64,000 nucleotides of DNA from Sinonovacula constricta (GCA_007844125.1 CM017567.1:46159778-46223777), one strand, 5' to 3'. Positions 48,905-61,951 are shown, counted from the first letter of the stretch. The notes: generated from the letters alone by a model not told the origin. Numbers and translations are program-made.

Positions 48905-51900
48905 ATGCAATCACAACTCGACATGGATGTGCTGCAACAGGTAAGTTTGACATCGTTTTTATTATAATTTAGATTTTCATTTGCGTATCTTTTTATCTTT
49001 ATATCCTTATATTAATACCACTTTAAATCCGCTCGGTATGTTCGCTGATTTTTGGTTTGTTAACGTATATGTATAACTACCTCTTATGTATAAGCTTGGG
49101 ATGAATATATTTAATTTTCTTTAAGGTATTGGAACTGTAGTGGGGAATATTCACTTTGGTATTTTTGTTCCTGTATTTGTAATTAGTATGGCATGATGCA
49201 CTTATAACTGAAATATTAAAAGAGTTTACCGTGTATAACTTAAGACAATAAAGTTTAGTACACTGACCCCTTGTTCGCTGTTGCGTAATCAAACAAGACC
49301 TACTTGAAGTATAACATTCTTTTTAACAAATATGGAAAATACACATTTAGTAGCACATATATTTACATAACAATGTTTAATCTTATAAAATGTGGCATTT
49401 TGGCAGGTGTATCTTTGTTTTAACAATTAATCTTTTTGGTCATTATAAATAATTTAGTAAAATATTCAAATGCTAGACGTTTCTCCTGCTTTTCGATCAA
49501 AGATATCTGACCCACAAAGAAATCTTCTGTCAGGTTTACTAAAATAAAAAATAAATTGTAACATCGTACTTGTACGTATCCGTAAATATCAATATTTGAT
49601 AACAGCAGGTAGCGAAGAATAAGTCACTCGTTTATTTTCTGTAGAAAAATAAATCATGTTTATTGTATATGATACATGATGCTTTTGATTTAGCATAAAA
49701 ACGTGAAACCTAAATTGGTAAAACAATTAATTATCTGAAATAATTACATCTAAATTCTTACCAATGCTTTACATTTTGAACAAAAAGCCTAAAAATGCAT
49801 TTGTACAAACACTTGTTGGTGTCGTGTTTTGATCAAGCCAAAGTGAGCTGTGTAAACGAACAGTTTGAGAAATATCTCTTAAAGTTTTTTACATTTACAA
49901 TCTATTGAATCAAGAAATGTAATAGAATGAGTGCAATTTGAACAGACAAAAAGGAATATATGTAATTTACATGAAACTGCATTAAGTTGTTGATATATGT
50001 ATAAAGAAAATTAACGGATTTGGTTTTTAAAGAATATATTTTGAGACCTTTGTCTCAGTTGATTATTCAGTGTTGATCAATGACGAACTGTATTGGCAAA
50101 GGTCTGACACAAAAGATAATGCGTGCCAGGTTAATATTTAACAAAACTACATCATTATTTTCAAGACATTCAGCATAACAATGATTGTGCTTTACTCGCA
50201 TACATACCTGTCGATCTGAAAAGTTTATTCCAGACAAGTATTTGAAGTTTTTATTATCAATTAATTCCAGGTTTGGGTGATACTGATTCTCATAGCCGCC
50301 ATTGGTAAGAACTTTTTCAAGTATATATGTCACTCTGTATAATTATGTGTATTCATTCAATCTCTACATGTTGTGTTAAATATATTTTATTTTAAGTTGA
50401 CTATATTTTAGTCGAAGTTGAATATATTTTAGTTTAAGTTATTTTAATTATCGATGTGTCCTGTTCTCATGTGTTGTGGTGTTACATTACCGATCTATAA
50501 GAATAAAGGCAGTTCGAACGACAATTACAGATCGATTACAAAACTAAGTTGTATTGGTAAACTTTTCACTTCTTTTCTGAAGAAAAGACTTAAGAATTAC
50601 TTAGAAACTGAACTTATTCTATGTGGAATCCATGTTGGTTTTAAAATAGATTATTCGCAATATATTGACTCTCCATGCTTTGGAAGAAAAATGAAACTGG
50701 ATTAGAAAAAATTCTGTGCATTTACAGATCTTGCTGTTACAAGAATTTTGAGCCAAATGAAATATTTTACCAATTTATAGAGCTCTAACCTTGCATTTCT
50801 AGAGTGGGAAGGGGGTCGCAAATGAAACCAGGGAAAATAAAACGGATTTACTTTAAAATACGTAACCATAAAATACATATACATGTATTTTATTGCTTTG
50901 AGGGGATAAGTATTATTTTTTTCGGACAAACTACAGAAAGGTCTAGATTGTAAAAAGCATTAAATAATTGAATCCCAGACAAATAACAGAGACGACGTGT
51001 AAATGATTGTAACATCCTGTGTACAGTCAAATAAAAATGCTCGTAACAATCCTGATAAGATTTATTATTTGACAACATAAGGAGAGAGTTCATACAACCG
51101 CCACACTGCACCGGTAACATTGTTGTAAACATGAACAAGAATAAATTACAATGTCCTTTAAGTATTGTACCATATATGAACATTTGAAAAAATACAGGAC
51201 AAAGGTATCCGCATGACAATCAGTTGTAAATGTTACAACAATATTGTGACAAGAAATGATATAAAATAGACAAAACTTAACAGTTACCGCCTCGGAACGG
51301 TCAGTCGGCTTAAGGACCGAGTAAGGTGGTTAAATGCAGGACCAGCAAGGGCAAACAAGGGCCATCAAGAGCAAGCAAGAACCAACAAATTTCAAATCCG
51401 TATAAGCGAATTAGAATTACAGCCAACAAGCGTTTAAGATATTTTATTTTATCCAAATCAAAGTTAATAACCATTAAATATATCACAATATAATTTCTAT
51501 ATTTAACAAAGGACACATTTTTTAACAAAGCCAGTCGTACCTTGCATTTGCTTCTCACGATAACCGACATCACAAAACAACAAGACACATCAATTTGTTC
51601 CGATATGGTTACAGATCGTAGCGCTTTTTGCGTACAGAAGCCTTTTACCGGCATTTTTTACTTTAACACTGCCCGTACAGCTCGATATGCATGTGAATAA
51701 TAATAGGTTAGTTCATGATTTGAATTTGACTACGCGATTTAGTCTTGGTGGCAATTATCATTAATACTAAAACTAAGATTTTTTATAGTTTTACTGGTCG
51801 CCATATGGCGGCGTCATGTTATATACACAAAATACAAAAAATATCTCTATTCTGTTAATCCGGTGATAATATTCTTATTATAAATATACCTTTTGTGATC

Positions 51901-54900
51901 ACCAAGAAAGTTTATACCTTTTGGTTATGCGATTAGTTACGGTTCTTTTCGACTTCGAATTCGTCTTCGCCATTGTCACTTATTTAGTTTTATTTAGACT
52001 TATCAAAATCCTTATCATCGTTACGATTCTTAATGCCACTATCATCATGATATCTCAATCAGAAAATATCAAAAAAATAAGGGACAAAAGCATAACAATT
52101 AATACAACTTACATTCTTATCATAACTGTATTGGGGACATTATCGCCTCGATATAACTTTCTTTGTCTTCTCTGACGCTTATTTTATTTATTATATTACA
52201 ACACTAATCCTATAACCATTATATTTATACATACGTTTAAAATTGTATTTTCCTTTATGGAGTACGAAATATAAAATAAAATATGTTTATGTTGTAAGCA
52301 GCATTTCCTGCCGAATGCCAAAGCATCAGTAAACCAGGACTAGAATGCTACGACAGAGTATTATGTCCTTGCTGCTCTGTATCGTGTCCAACTGATGGCA
52401 CAGGACATTGTGGTGGCAACTGTAAGGATGGATACCACGGTGGAAGATGTTACAACATGTGCCCTGATAACTGTATCAGGTGTGTTGACGCTCAACAGAG
52501 TGGTGGTGTTGCCAACTGTACACTCTGTAGGGATGGATATTTCTCCACAGCATCAATGTACCAATGTCAGTCAGCTTGTTCCGGTAACTGTACGACATGT
52601 GAGTCAAGCGCTACCTGTTCATCTTGTCAGGATGGTTATTATTTGTCAGAATCTCATCAGTGTGTGAAATGTAATGAGACATGTTTAACGTGTAATTCTC
52701 CAAGTTCGTGTACATCTTGCAGAGTCGGATTTTACCTTGACAAAGTACATGAACATTGTCAACACTGTGATCCACTGTGTTATTCTTGCAATTCATCTGA
52801 CTCCTGCGTCTGTTCCAATGGGTGCGAAATTGCGGACATTTCATTCGTTTGTCAAAGTGAAACAAACATTTGTTCTTTTGGCTGTAGAATGAATTTTACT
52901 TCAAATTATGACAGATACAGGTGTGATCAATGTATTGATGGCAATTATGGAATCGAATGTAACTTGCAATGTAAGGCCACATGTGTACCAGCACAATGTG
53001 AAAGAATAACAGGGAACTGTTTACGATGTACGGCTGGATTTTATGGGGACAAATGTGGAATGAATTGCCCAACTAACTGTCAATCGTCTTGTGACAAAAC
53101 CACAGGTTTCTGTGACGCCTGTAAACGCGGCTTCTACGGAAACAGCTGTACACTGCTTTGTCCTACACACTGTCAAGAATGTACTTACACAAAAGGTCAA
53201 TGCACTACTTGCCTTCGCGGTTTCTATGGTGATAATTGTGAAGTAACTTGTCCAGAGAGATGTGAGAATGTAACATGCAATAAACGAGATGGTAGCTGTT
53301 TTAGTTGCGTTCCTGGATTTATGGGACTCAGCTGTGAGGTCAGTATCATCACAACCAGTAGTACAAACGGATTTGGTCCACCTCTTGTAGTACCAGCAAC
53401 CCCGCAGAACTTTGTTGGGGCAGCTGTAGGCATTACACTGGCTGCTGTGGTGATCATTGCCGCTCTTGCCGGCGTTGGTCTCTGGTGCTACAGAAAAAGG
53501 TAATATAACACAACTTCAAGTTGCTTCTGATCATTTGTTTGTTAAATCAGAATTGCAAGCACTGAGATTTTGCATAATGTTTGTAAACCAAATGCATTTT
53601 TTTCATCTACCACCAGAATCTGTTTTGTTGGTATGGTATCCGATTCTTTTAATTGTAATATATAATTAATTACGGCTTTACGAACAAGATAATTCCTGGT
53701 AGAAAGAAAATGATATCGTTTTAATTTGTATAATTATATTAATGACTAATTTTAAAACGTGCACACAGAACAGTGGAATTCAAGTTGTATACTGTGCCAG
53801 GTAACGCTAATGCAATTAAGTTCCCTTTAATATTTTTCCAATCGTGTTCTTTCTTCCAGAAACCGTGGGATCAGCAGCGGTAAGTCTTAACAAATTAAAG
53901 CCACTGCGATTGTTTTTCTTAACCGGTAACGTTTTAAAGACCAACTATTTGTATTTACTCCTTTTCATTGTTTAGCATGTGGTTTCTAATGGCCTCCAGT
54001 CACTCAAACGTTAATAACTCAATTAAGAAAATATGTGTAAATAAACGTTTGCAATATGATGTGTTAATCCTTTTTTATATTCTGTTTGTTACGTTTAACT
54101 TAAATATTTTTGATATTATAAAAACACAATTTTACATAAAATGAAGTTCCTGCCTTTAGAAAGTAAAACGTAATAACTTAACTTAAATAAAATATTAATT
54201 TGACAGGGAACCGATCGTTGTTTAGCATTACTTCAAACATGTCGGATATTGAGAAGGCGGAGAAAGAAATGGCCAGCATCGATTCACAGTTAATCAAGCT
54301 GAATACACAGTCAAACAAACTGACGTCTCGTAGGTCAGAGTTAGAGGCCAAGTTGGAAACACTGAGGAGTAACATACCCTACCAGAATACAAGTTTGTAT
54401 TTAACTTTTCTTTTCTTTTCTTGTTGTTTTTTGTTGTTTGTGGTTATTGGCAACGAGCATGAACCAATGGTAGCAAATGCCAATTTTTCTCTAGACTCTG
54501 TTTATGCATCATCAAACCACGCGTTCAGCGAAAGCAGGATTGGACAGGTAAGTTTGGGTTCAGAGAAATTGTTGTCATTTCACCTCATACCGTGTTTATA
54601 GAACAATAACTAATTTATAAGGTAAAGAGGTCCATTTTACTAATGTATTCAACAATCTTTGAGTGGGACGACATTTTCATGCATTTGGCAATAAATAAAT
54701 ATATATAAAATTGGAAAACATTTTATATCCTATAAACACGTTCATAACATAGTAACAACCCATAAGTTGAGTATTTTCCCTAGATAGTGTAAGAGTAAAT
54801 TATGAAATGAAAGCTAACTATTATTACACAAAATTTAGTTTTTTCCAAATTTCATTTAAAAGTAAGCCCGACAAACTACATATAATTAACAGTTTGAAAG

Positions 54901-56668
54901 GGGTGCTTAATCGACTCTCGATGATTTCGGGATCCTTTTGTGTTATAGTCCGAAGTGTTAAGTACAGCTACATGTAAAGGGGTCCATGTTAATTGGCGAA
55001 GGAGTGGTGATACGGTTTGGTTATCAGGATGCAGTAACTTCACCTTCAGCATGCAACTATACACACAATCAGATCAAAATAATTATACAGATGCATTGAG
55101 TATTTTAGTTCCGTGTCGAAACATTTTTACAAGACACCTAGCTCATTCAGACAGAATTTGAATAAATATTTATATTAATATTCGTATTGTTGGAAAAATG
55201 AGGCACGTTTATTAAAAGAAAAAAAGTAAAACATTGAATTATATATTATAAATGATGGCTTAAAAGAGGTACCTCAAAATTTGTTGATACGTTCGCTTTT
55301 GAAGTGGAAAGTACTTTGTCAGTATATTGATTCATCTTAAATGCTTTATTTATGTCCTTCTTGCACAAATTTAAATTTAATCGGAACCGAATTAATAAAC
55401 GTTTTATATTTTAAGAAATATTTTCTCGATATACACGACAAACAGATTTAAAACCGTACAAAACATGCTATGAACATGCTGGCCACTATAACGGACAGTT
55501 TAAAATAAACAAGACACGATAAGTTGGCCAAGTGTGCCTACAAGCAATATACCACTTTGCTGTGTACAAAACCTATTAGAGATATTTTACATCTGATATT
55601 GACTGGACATACTAAATGATAAGGCATCTTTTCGCACGATAATTATTTAATAACAAACGGACAATTACTTTGGAAACGAACACAGTTATTTAAGATATCT
55701 CCGCTCTATGCATAACACATCAATAACAATCGACGATGCAAATATTAAGACATTTAAATGAGTAATTACAGGGTTACGCGCCACAAAATTGCCAGCGGAC
55801 AGACGGACAAACAGACGGAAGGAGGTACGGACAACCTTTCGGGTGGTGTACAAATGTAGATCATTCTGAGCTATATATATCAGTAAGTGCATATATTACT
55901 GTGCTTAGTGGATATGGAAGATTTTCAATAATAAACTTGGAATGGGACAAACAAACAGACGAACACATGTTTCCAATTGAGCAAACAAGTTCACAAAGTC
56001 GTTAACATACCGACTGTTTTAGATAAAATATAATTCATGTTATTGGACAATTATTTTCTTGACGTATCAAAAGTGTTACATATTTGTCGGTACTGAACAC
56101 CCTGCTGACAATTCTTATACATGTATGTGACAAATACGGTATCTAAAACTATCTTTCCCTATTATTTACAGAAGAAAACACTAGATTGATCTTATTAATG
56201 TTCCCTCGTAAATCAGAAATAAAGTCGGTAAGTTTTTGGTTTTAATGGATATTGGCCGATTATGCTTATTATTGTTTTTCTAACATTCGTTAGGCTGATC
56301 TTGCAAAGATTGTTGGTTTAAATGTTAATATCTGTTCATATATTTTATATAACATTGTCATATGTTTTATTTCCACCTCGAAGGTGTTCAAATCATTGCT
56401 ATAAATTTGCATAAGTGTGTGCTTATGACATTTCTCTTCCGGTTACTTACTAAGTCATTCAGTAGGTCAGGAAAGTTGTTAAACTTGTTGCCTAACCCTA
56501 TATATGAATAAAATATGTTTTAACTGAACACATCTTTTCCTGTTAGCTTTGAATCAAGTACTTTAAAGTATTTTCCTGTTTACAGATCGAGCTGATAATG
56601 TCGAGGACAAGTCGTACGAGATGTTGCAGAGAGGGGAAAACGAGTCGCAGTACTCGACTCTCCAGTGA
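48905..56668 (+). CDS. Gene D: Draper/MEGF-like receptor, complete
   Basis: Exons: 48905-48940 (MQSQLDMDVLQQ), 50271-50304 (VWVILILIAAI), 52302-53499, 53860-53879, 54207-about 54392 and 56586-56668, all in phase and open, giving about 518 residues. Signal peptide 1-24; Cys-rich ectodomain with furin-like and EGF-like modules, the last four EGF-like units ending GFYGDKC, GFYGNSC, GFYGDNC and GFMGLSC; transmembrane helix about 396-418 with RKR; two leucine heptads at 457-470 followed by RRSELEA-KLETLRS; tail tyrosines 502 and 514 in YEML-x8-YSTL. By family analogy it is an engulfment or scavenger receptor; the visible tail has no NPxY motif, unlike Draper and CED-1. The donor of the heptad exon is the least certain boundary. 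Confidence 0.82.
50484..50702 (+). pseudogene. LINE reverse transcriptase fragment in intron 2 of gene D
   Basis: The frame reads LPIYKNKGSSNDNYRSI, then SCIGKLFTSFLKKRLKNYL and GIHVGF, which matches the start of non-LTR reverse transcriptases (PIyKkGs..nYRpIsll...kl.e..l...r). Decayed copies lie at the same place in C (33914-34090) and B (16503-16650), so the insertion predates the array. Confidence 0.7.
52302..53499 (+). CDS. Gene D large ectodomain exon
   Basis: A 1198-bp exon, phase 1 in and phase 2 out, open throughout. Its first 25 residues (FPAECQSISKPGLECYDRVL) equal those of pseudogene B, while its middle and end are closest to gene C. Confidence 0.85.
54287..54328 (+). repeat. Coding 21-bp repeat, 2 heptads (gene D)
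   Basis: QLIKLNT and QSNKLTS, as in gene C. Confidence 0.8.
56586..56668 (+). CDS. Gene D last exon, ITAM-like tail
   Basis: Acceptor gtttacag; the tail ends SYEMLQRGENESQYSTLQ and a TGA. Confidence 0.8.
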
Positions 56669-57933
56669 TTGTCTTTTGACATGTGGAAGGCAATTACTGT
56701 TCCTGTTTGGGTTGATAAGGATAAAACTAACAAGTGCATTTCTCTGACACAAGCTTTATTTAACGACTTATAGGACTTCCAAGAGAGGACATTTCAAGTG
56801 CAAACATCGGCGGCCATTCACACCACACTAGTTAGGGCTTAACCATGTGGGGACTACAGAAAATTGGCCATTAACTTGATACAAGATGGTGTGACTTGCC
56901 ACATATTCAATATTACTGGAGACGCACATTGATCATGTTTTGCAAATAGTGTAGATCCAGATCAGCCATACTCATTTGGAACTTTATATTCTATATTTAC
57001 ATTCTATCAAGATGTCTTGTTATATGTGCACAATTTTATGAGCGCGGCCTCTACATGTAAATGTTAGCGTTCCTGGAAAAGAGCTATTGATGGCGCCATG
57101 TTCTTTAAACAAATGAAACACGGCGCTTTTATGCATAGAGATTTCGGTTATTATTAAAGTGTGGAAGATATCACATTTACATGTATATTAGATATCATTT
57201 CAGATTAAAATGTAAAAACTCACCGGTCACTAGAAATTGTAATTGTACCATATTTATATGTATGGTTTGTTTTATTTGTATTTGTTAGAACGATGTTCTA
57301 TGTACAAGCCAAAGTAAAATTCTGTTATGTTCTGTTCTGTCGTTTCTATCCGGACCTCTTCTCTTGCGTCCAAGGATAAGTCCCTACTGCTTAATCTGTT
57401 ATAGCCATTATTTCTTATTTCTTTTAATTGTATTCTTAGTAACACCTATTGACGTAGATTTTTGATGAGTTCGTTTTATTAGTATGTTTGGTTATCGTCA
57501 CAATTTGTTGAATTGCAGACCAATTCCGTAATCAAGATTACCTGCCCCTTACTACTTTGTTCTCTTTTAGAAGCTGTTAACCATCTCCTGTATTTAGCAA
57601 ATAGACAATTCATTCCTGTGAAATGTAATCCTTGCTGACATTTAATTCATCCTATAAGGATTGTAACTTGTATTTCTTTTGGTGGAAATTGGACTTTGGT
57701 CCCTCAATTCCATCTTCAAATGGAAAGAATGCTACAATTATTTAATCTTCTCTGGTCATCTTTTTTTATCTTGATTCAGAAAGGTAATTTCATTTACAAT
57801 AAACCATTTTTGTTCTTCTAATCGAAATAATACCACTGTTTCCTCTAAACACGATGAAGACTTTATTTTTCAATGACGTCACAACTATAGAAATTGAATT
57901 TTGATTAAAATAGATTGGTTTTCTTTTCATTTT
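56669..57933. other. 3' flank of gene D
   Basis: Closely matches the flank of pseudogene B and holds the empty site of the B SINE. No exon is seen. Confidence 0.5.
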
Positions 57934-58852
57934 AGCTCACCTTAGCACAACGTGCTCAATGTGAGCTTTTCTGATACCTCTTCGTCCGCCGTCCGACGTC
58001 CGTCGTCCGTCGTCAATATTTTCGCTTGTGAACACGCTAAAGGCTACAGTTTTTATATAATCTTTTGCATGAAATGTTAGATGAGTTTATTATTGGGTCA
58101 CGTGGTGTCAAAATGTAGGTCACTAGGTCAATTTTTAGAAAAAGATTGTGAACATACTACAGACCACATTTATAGCCCAATCTTCACCAAACTCGGTCAA
58201 AATTAATGTTTGTCTCCATGAAGTATTTGATGAGTTGTAATTGGGTCACGAGGGGTCAAAAAATAGATGACTAGGTCAAATCTTAGAAAAAGCTTGTGAA
58301 CACACTAGAGGCCACATTTATAGGTCAATCTTCATCAAACTTGATCAGACTGTTTGTCTGCATGAATTCTCGGATGAGTTTGTTATAAGGTCACGTGGGG
58401 TCAAAAGGTAGGTTACTAGGTTAAATTTTAGAAAAAAGACATTTTTGGCTCAATCTTCACCAAACTTTATCAGAATGTTTGTCTGCGTGAAATCTTGGAT
58501 GGATATATTTTTGGGTCTCGTGGGGTCAAAAAATAGGACACCAGGTCACATTTTAGAAAAACTTTTGTGAAAACACTTAGAGGCCACATTGATGGCCAAA
58601 TTATCACCAAACTTGGCCAGAAAGTTCGCCATTATGAAATCTTACATATGTTTTGAAGTGGGTCAAGTAGATTCAGTAGGTAATTAGGTAAAATTCTAGA
58701 AAATGTTAACCCACTGGCCACACTAATTGTCCAATAATCACCAAAGATTTCTGAAGTAAATAAATCTTAACTACTTGATGCCAGATATGAGCCTACTAAA
58801 AGCCTGTGTCCTCATGTGAGCAATTAAGGGCCATCATAGCCCTCTTGTTTGC
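57934..58852. repeat. Bivalve-type interspersed repeat
   Basis: Longer copy of the element at 24124-24835, with agctcaccttagcacaacgt at the left, several ggtcactaggtcaa blocks, and gagcaattaagggccatcat...ccctcttgttt at the right. Confidence 0.7.
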
Positions 58853-61800
58853 ATTTGTGAAACTCATAAGGAAATGCGAGGTTAGAGCTCTGTAAAACCG
58901 ATTTAAGCAATCCAGTCGGTCCACATTGCCGACTGTCCGTTCCATGGTGGTAACTGTCGGGTTTTGTCTTTGACTTTGTCATATATTCTTATTATTTTTA
59001 ATAATACATATTTGTCGTCAATATAATTTACGTACAATCATGAAACTCAACATTTTTATTTACGTTTGCTTAATAGCTGTATATGTGTTACATTTGATAT
59101 GTTGCATGCATAAACATTTATCATTGCTGCTTTTAAGACATTAAATTCAAACATAAAATATGGAATAATTTTTAGTTTTTATGTTGTTTTTGCTGCCTGT
59201 TAATCGACATTTGTACCCATTTTTAATTTTATTCGTGTATCATTTTTAGTTAGAATCAGGATGGACTTACACAAGTCATTGGAGTATAATAGCAGACACA
59301 TCATATTTAGACATGCATTAGCCAATGAGTCAAGTGTTTTCTCTTCTTCTCCAGAATGGAAGCTGTAATATCACAAATAGTTCAGACAGATGTTGATGCA
59401 TTGGTAAATGAGATTATTTTAATTACGTATTTAGTTGTGCAAAACTGGATTATAACGGTAAAATGATACAATATCAAGTTTGATGGCATTTTGAATCTTT
59501 TAAACAACAATAAGGTTTTGCTGTTGTTTCGATGATTTCTTATTAGGCTAAATGTGTCATTGTCAGGCAATAGTTCGCATCAAGGCTTTCTTGTTGTAAA
59601 ATAGGCCCCCTTTACGGTATCAACAAACGCGTAGTTTCCCTTTCCAGCTATAGAGGGAAAAATCATTTAGTATAATGATATGATATGATAAGAACTTTTT
59701 CCTTGTTGTTAAATATGATCTTAATTGGGGAGTGAACATCATGGGGCTCAAACCGGCATTGAACAAAGACGGTGCCATTTCAACCTTCCGCACATCTGTG
59801 ATAACATCGTCCTCGCCTTATAATGATCCTCGCCTTATAATGACGAAATAGTTAGTCTATTGATAAAGTCCAGAGTAGTTGGCCGAGGGCATCGGGGAAA
59901 GCTTTCAAACATATATTGTGTGTGAAATAGAAAATTTAAATGGTCATCTATAATAAATAACACCACGTAGATGAGTTTACATAAGAAAAACAAAAGAATA
60001 GCTAACGAGTCTAACGTCGTATGTACCTAGACAACCATCTGTAAATGAGTATAAGGAGGCGATATTATCAGGAGTATCTTATGAATTGTGTGACCTTATG
60101 TATTAATGTGTTTAGATTGTAATGTTTCCTATGCGTTGTACATTTGATTTACAACTGAATAATTAAACAATTAAACAGAGTTAAACTTTCACCGCCCAAA
60201 CTATAAATTAATTATATTTTAAGTCTACGAACATTTTAAAAGCCTTCGTATTTTTCTCTCCAGCCACACAACGTATGTCCGTTATAGTGCGCTTTCTCCA
60301 CTCGATGAACGAGGGATTATGTCGTGAAGTCAGAGGCAATTATGAACGAAACATTATAGAACAGAGTATTTTGTGAAAGTTGTGTGTACGACGAGAGGTA
60401 CTCCAAAAATGTGGACGTTACCAGTCAATCTTTCGCCATAACTAGATGAGTAAATGCTTCATTCACTTCATCGTCCGCTTTTGTGTAATGTTACGAATCA
60501 CTATCAAAGTATTTAAAGTACTCGAATGCAGAAGGTCATAGGATCGAATCCCGGCCGCGATTTACCAAACCGTTAAAAGTGTCTCTCTTACTTACGTTCA
60601 GCAATATGGGGAACTGTATTTGGTGGCAATATAAATCAATAACACACCAAAAAACCTGTTAAGATCTCATTATCGGCTATCATATAAACTTCGTTACTTT
60701 CCCGTTATTAGATGACTAAAGTAAAATCCAAACATGATTTTCATTAAAGCTAATATGTAAGGGATGGAAATATTATGCCGCCATTTCTCACCGTTGTTTG
60801 TATGTTGGGAAAGGAAATCATAAAACTAGTTTTGTTGGCATAGTGAATTTTTTCACACACAAAAATCATTGTGATTGTAGTCGGATTTATTTTTCGTTAC
60901 AAACACGCATTAAAGGTGGTATCCGAATGTTTGGAACAAAAATATAATATATATATTAATAATATTCAAATTATTAAACATCTAAATAAACTACTGTTAC
61001 CTGAACTGATAGTACAAAATACTATTTATTTATGTCCTACACATGTCTGTAGAATGAACCATAATGCCACAATCGTCTTTGCAAACATGCTTTTCCTATC
61101 TGAGCCACGCTGCACAGTTAGCTCTTTTTAATCGAAGAAAGTCACGTGACCACTTATGTTTTAGCATCTTCACGACATCCACTGTGACGTAGATGTCTAT
61201 TTTTAACAGAAGTCCCAGCCGTTCTTAATAAAGCACTAATAAATGTATAGATTTCTTATTTGAAAAGAATGGACATTTTAAGTGTTGATTAACGAGTGTT
61301 ACTGCCCCAAAAATGAGATACTGTTGAAAATCGTCAAAGATTAGACTAAAGTATTTTTTTCTACAAAAAATGCACAAATACCACAAAAAGATGTCAGCAA
61401 TTGTTTATATATATATTAGATATAGGCAAACTGTGGGAAACCAACATTAATATTGCCTGAATTAAAATATCTGTTGGGTGGCTGGCATGTATCATAAAAA
61501 CATGATGGTATTTCAACACTCAGAACACCTCGGTCATATCTAGAGAATCCGGATACCGCCGAAATGTTACGAATTACTTGCATGCATGCATTCGAAAAAA
61601 TACTAATATTTAATTGATATAAAAAAAAGAATAACAAATATATATAATATGAAAAAAGGTTTAACAACAACAAAACACTATTTTCAACGGCACATTGTAA
61701 ACAAAAACCTTTGCACTGATCCTAAGTTTGTTTACTTAATTATTGTCAACATATATAGAATAATAAAATAAATCATTTTTGTTATCTCATCAAAATCCGT

Positions 61801-61893
61801 ACTATTACCTACCCTCCTCGCATAGTAAACTAATTCCAGTTGTTTTCTACGACGTAGTTTTTCTAACGGGCACCTAAAGGGAGCTAACTGTGA
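58853..61893. other. Spacer of unit D, no gene
   Basis: Aligns with 24836-28560 of unit B, with a local 20-bp tandem duplication (tcctcgccttataatga, 59810-59842) and about 400 bases near 60180-60430 not seen in B. Frames here are short and not conserved. Confidence 0.45.
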
Positions 61894-61908
61894 GTTACTA
61901 GGGTAAAC
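61894..61908 (+). promoter_or_regulatory. X-box-like (RFX) site upstream of BBS5
   Basis: gttactagggtaaac is an imperfect palindrome close to the RFX X-box (GTTRCY-N-GGTAAC), with one extra A in the right half, 44 bases before the BBS5 start codon. The same sequence is kept in units A (10404-10418) and C. Confidence 0.4.
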
Positions 61909-61951
61909 ATTTTTTGACAGGCAAAGAAAATTAATCATTTTTGAAACAGAA

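Noticed and set aside
54468..54547. Possible extra exon ending gacag before gtaagt in D (with gtgagt in B and C)
   Set aside because: The phase does not fit the last exon, A lacks both splice sites, and the frame is not conserved.
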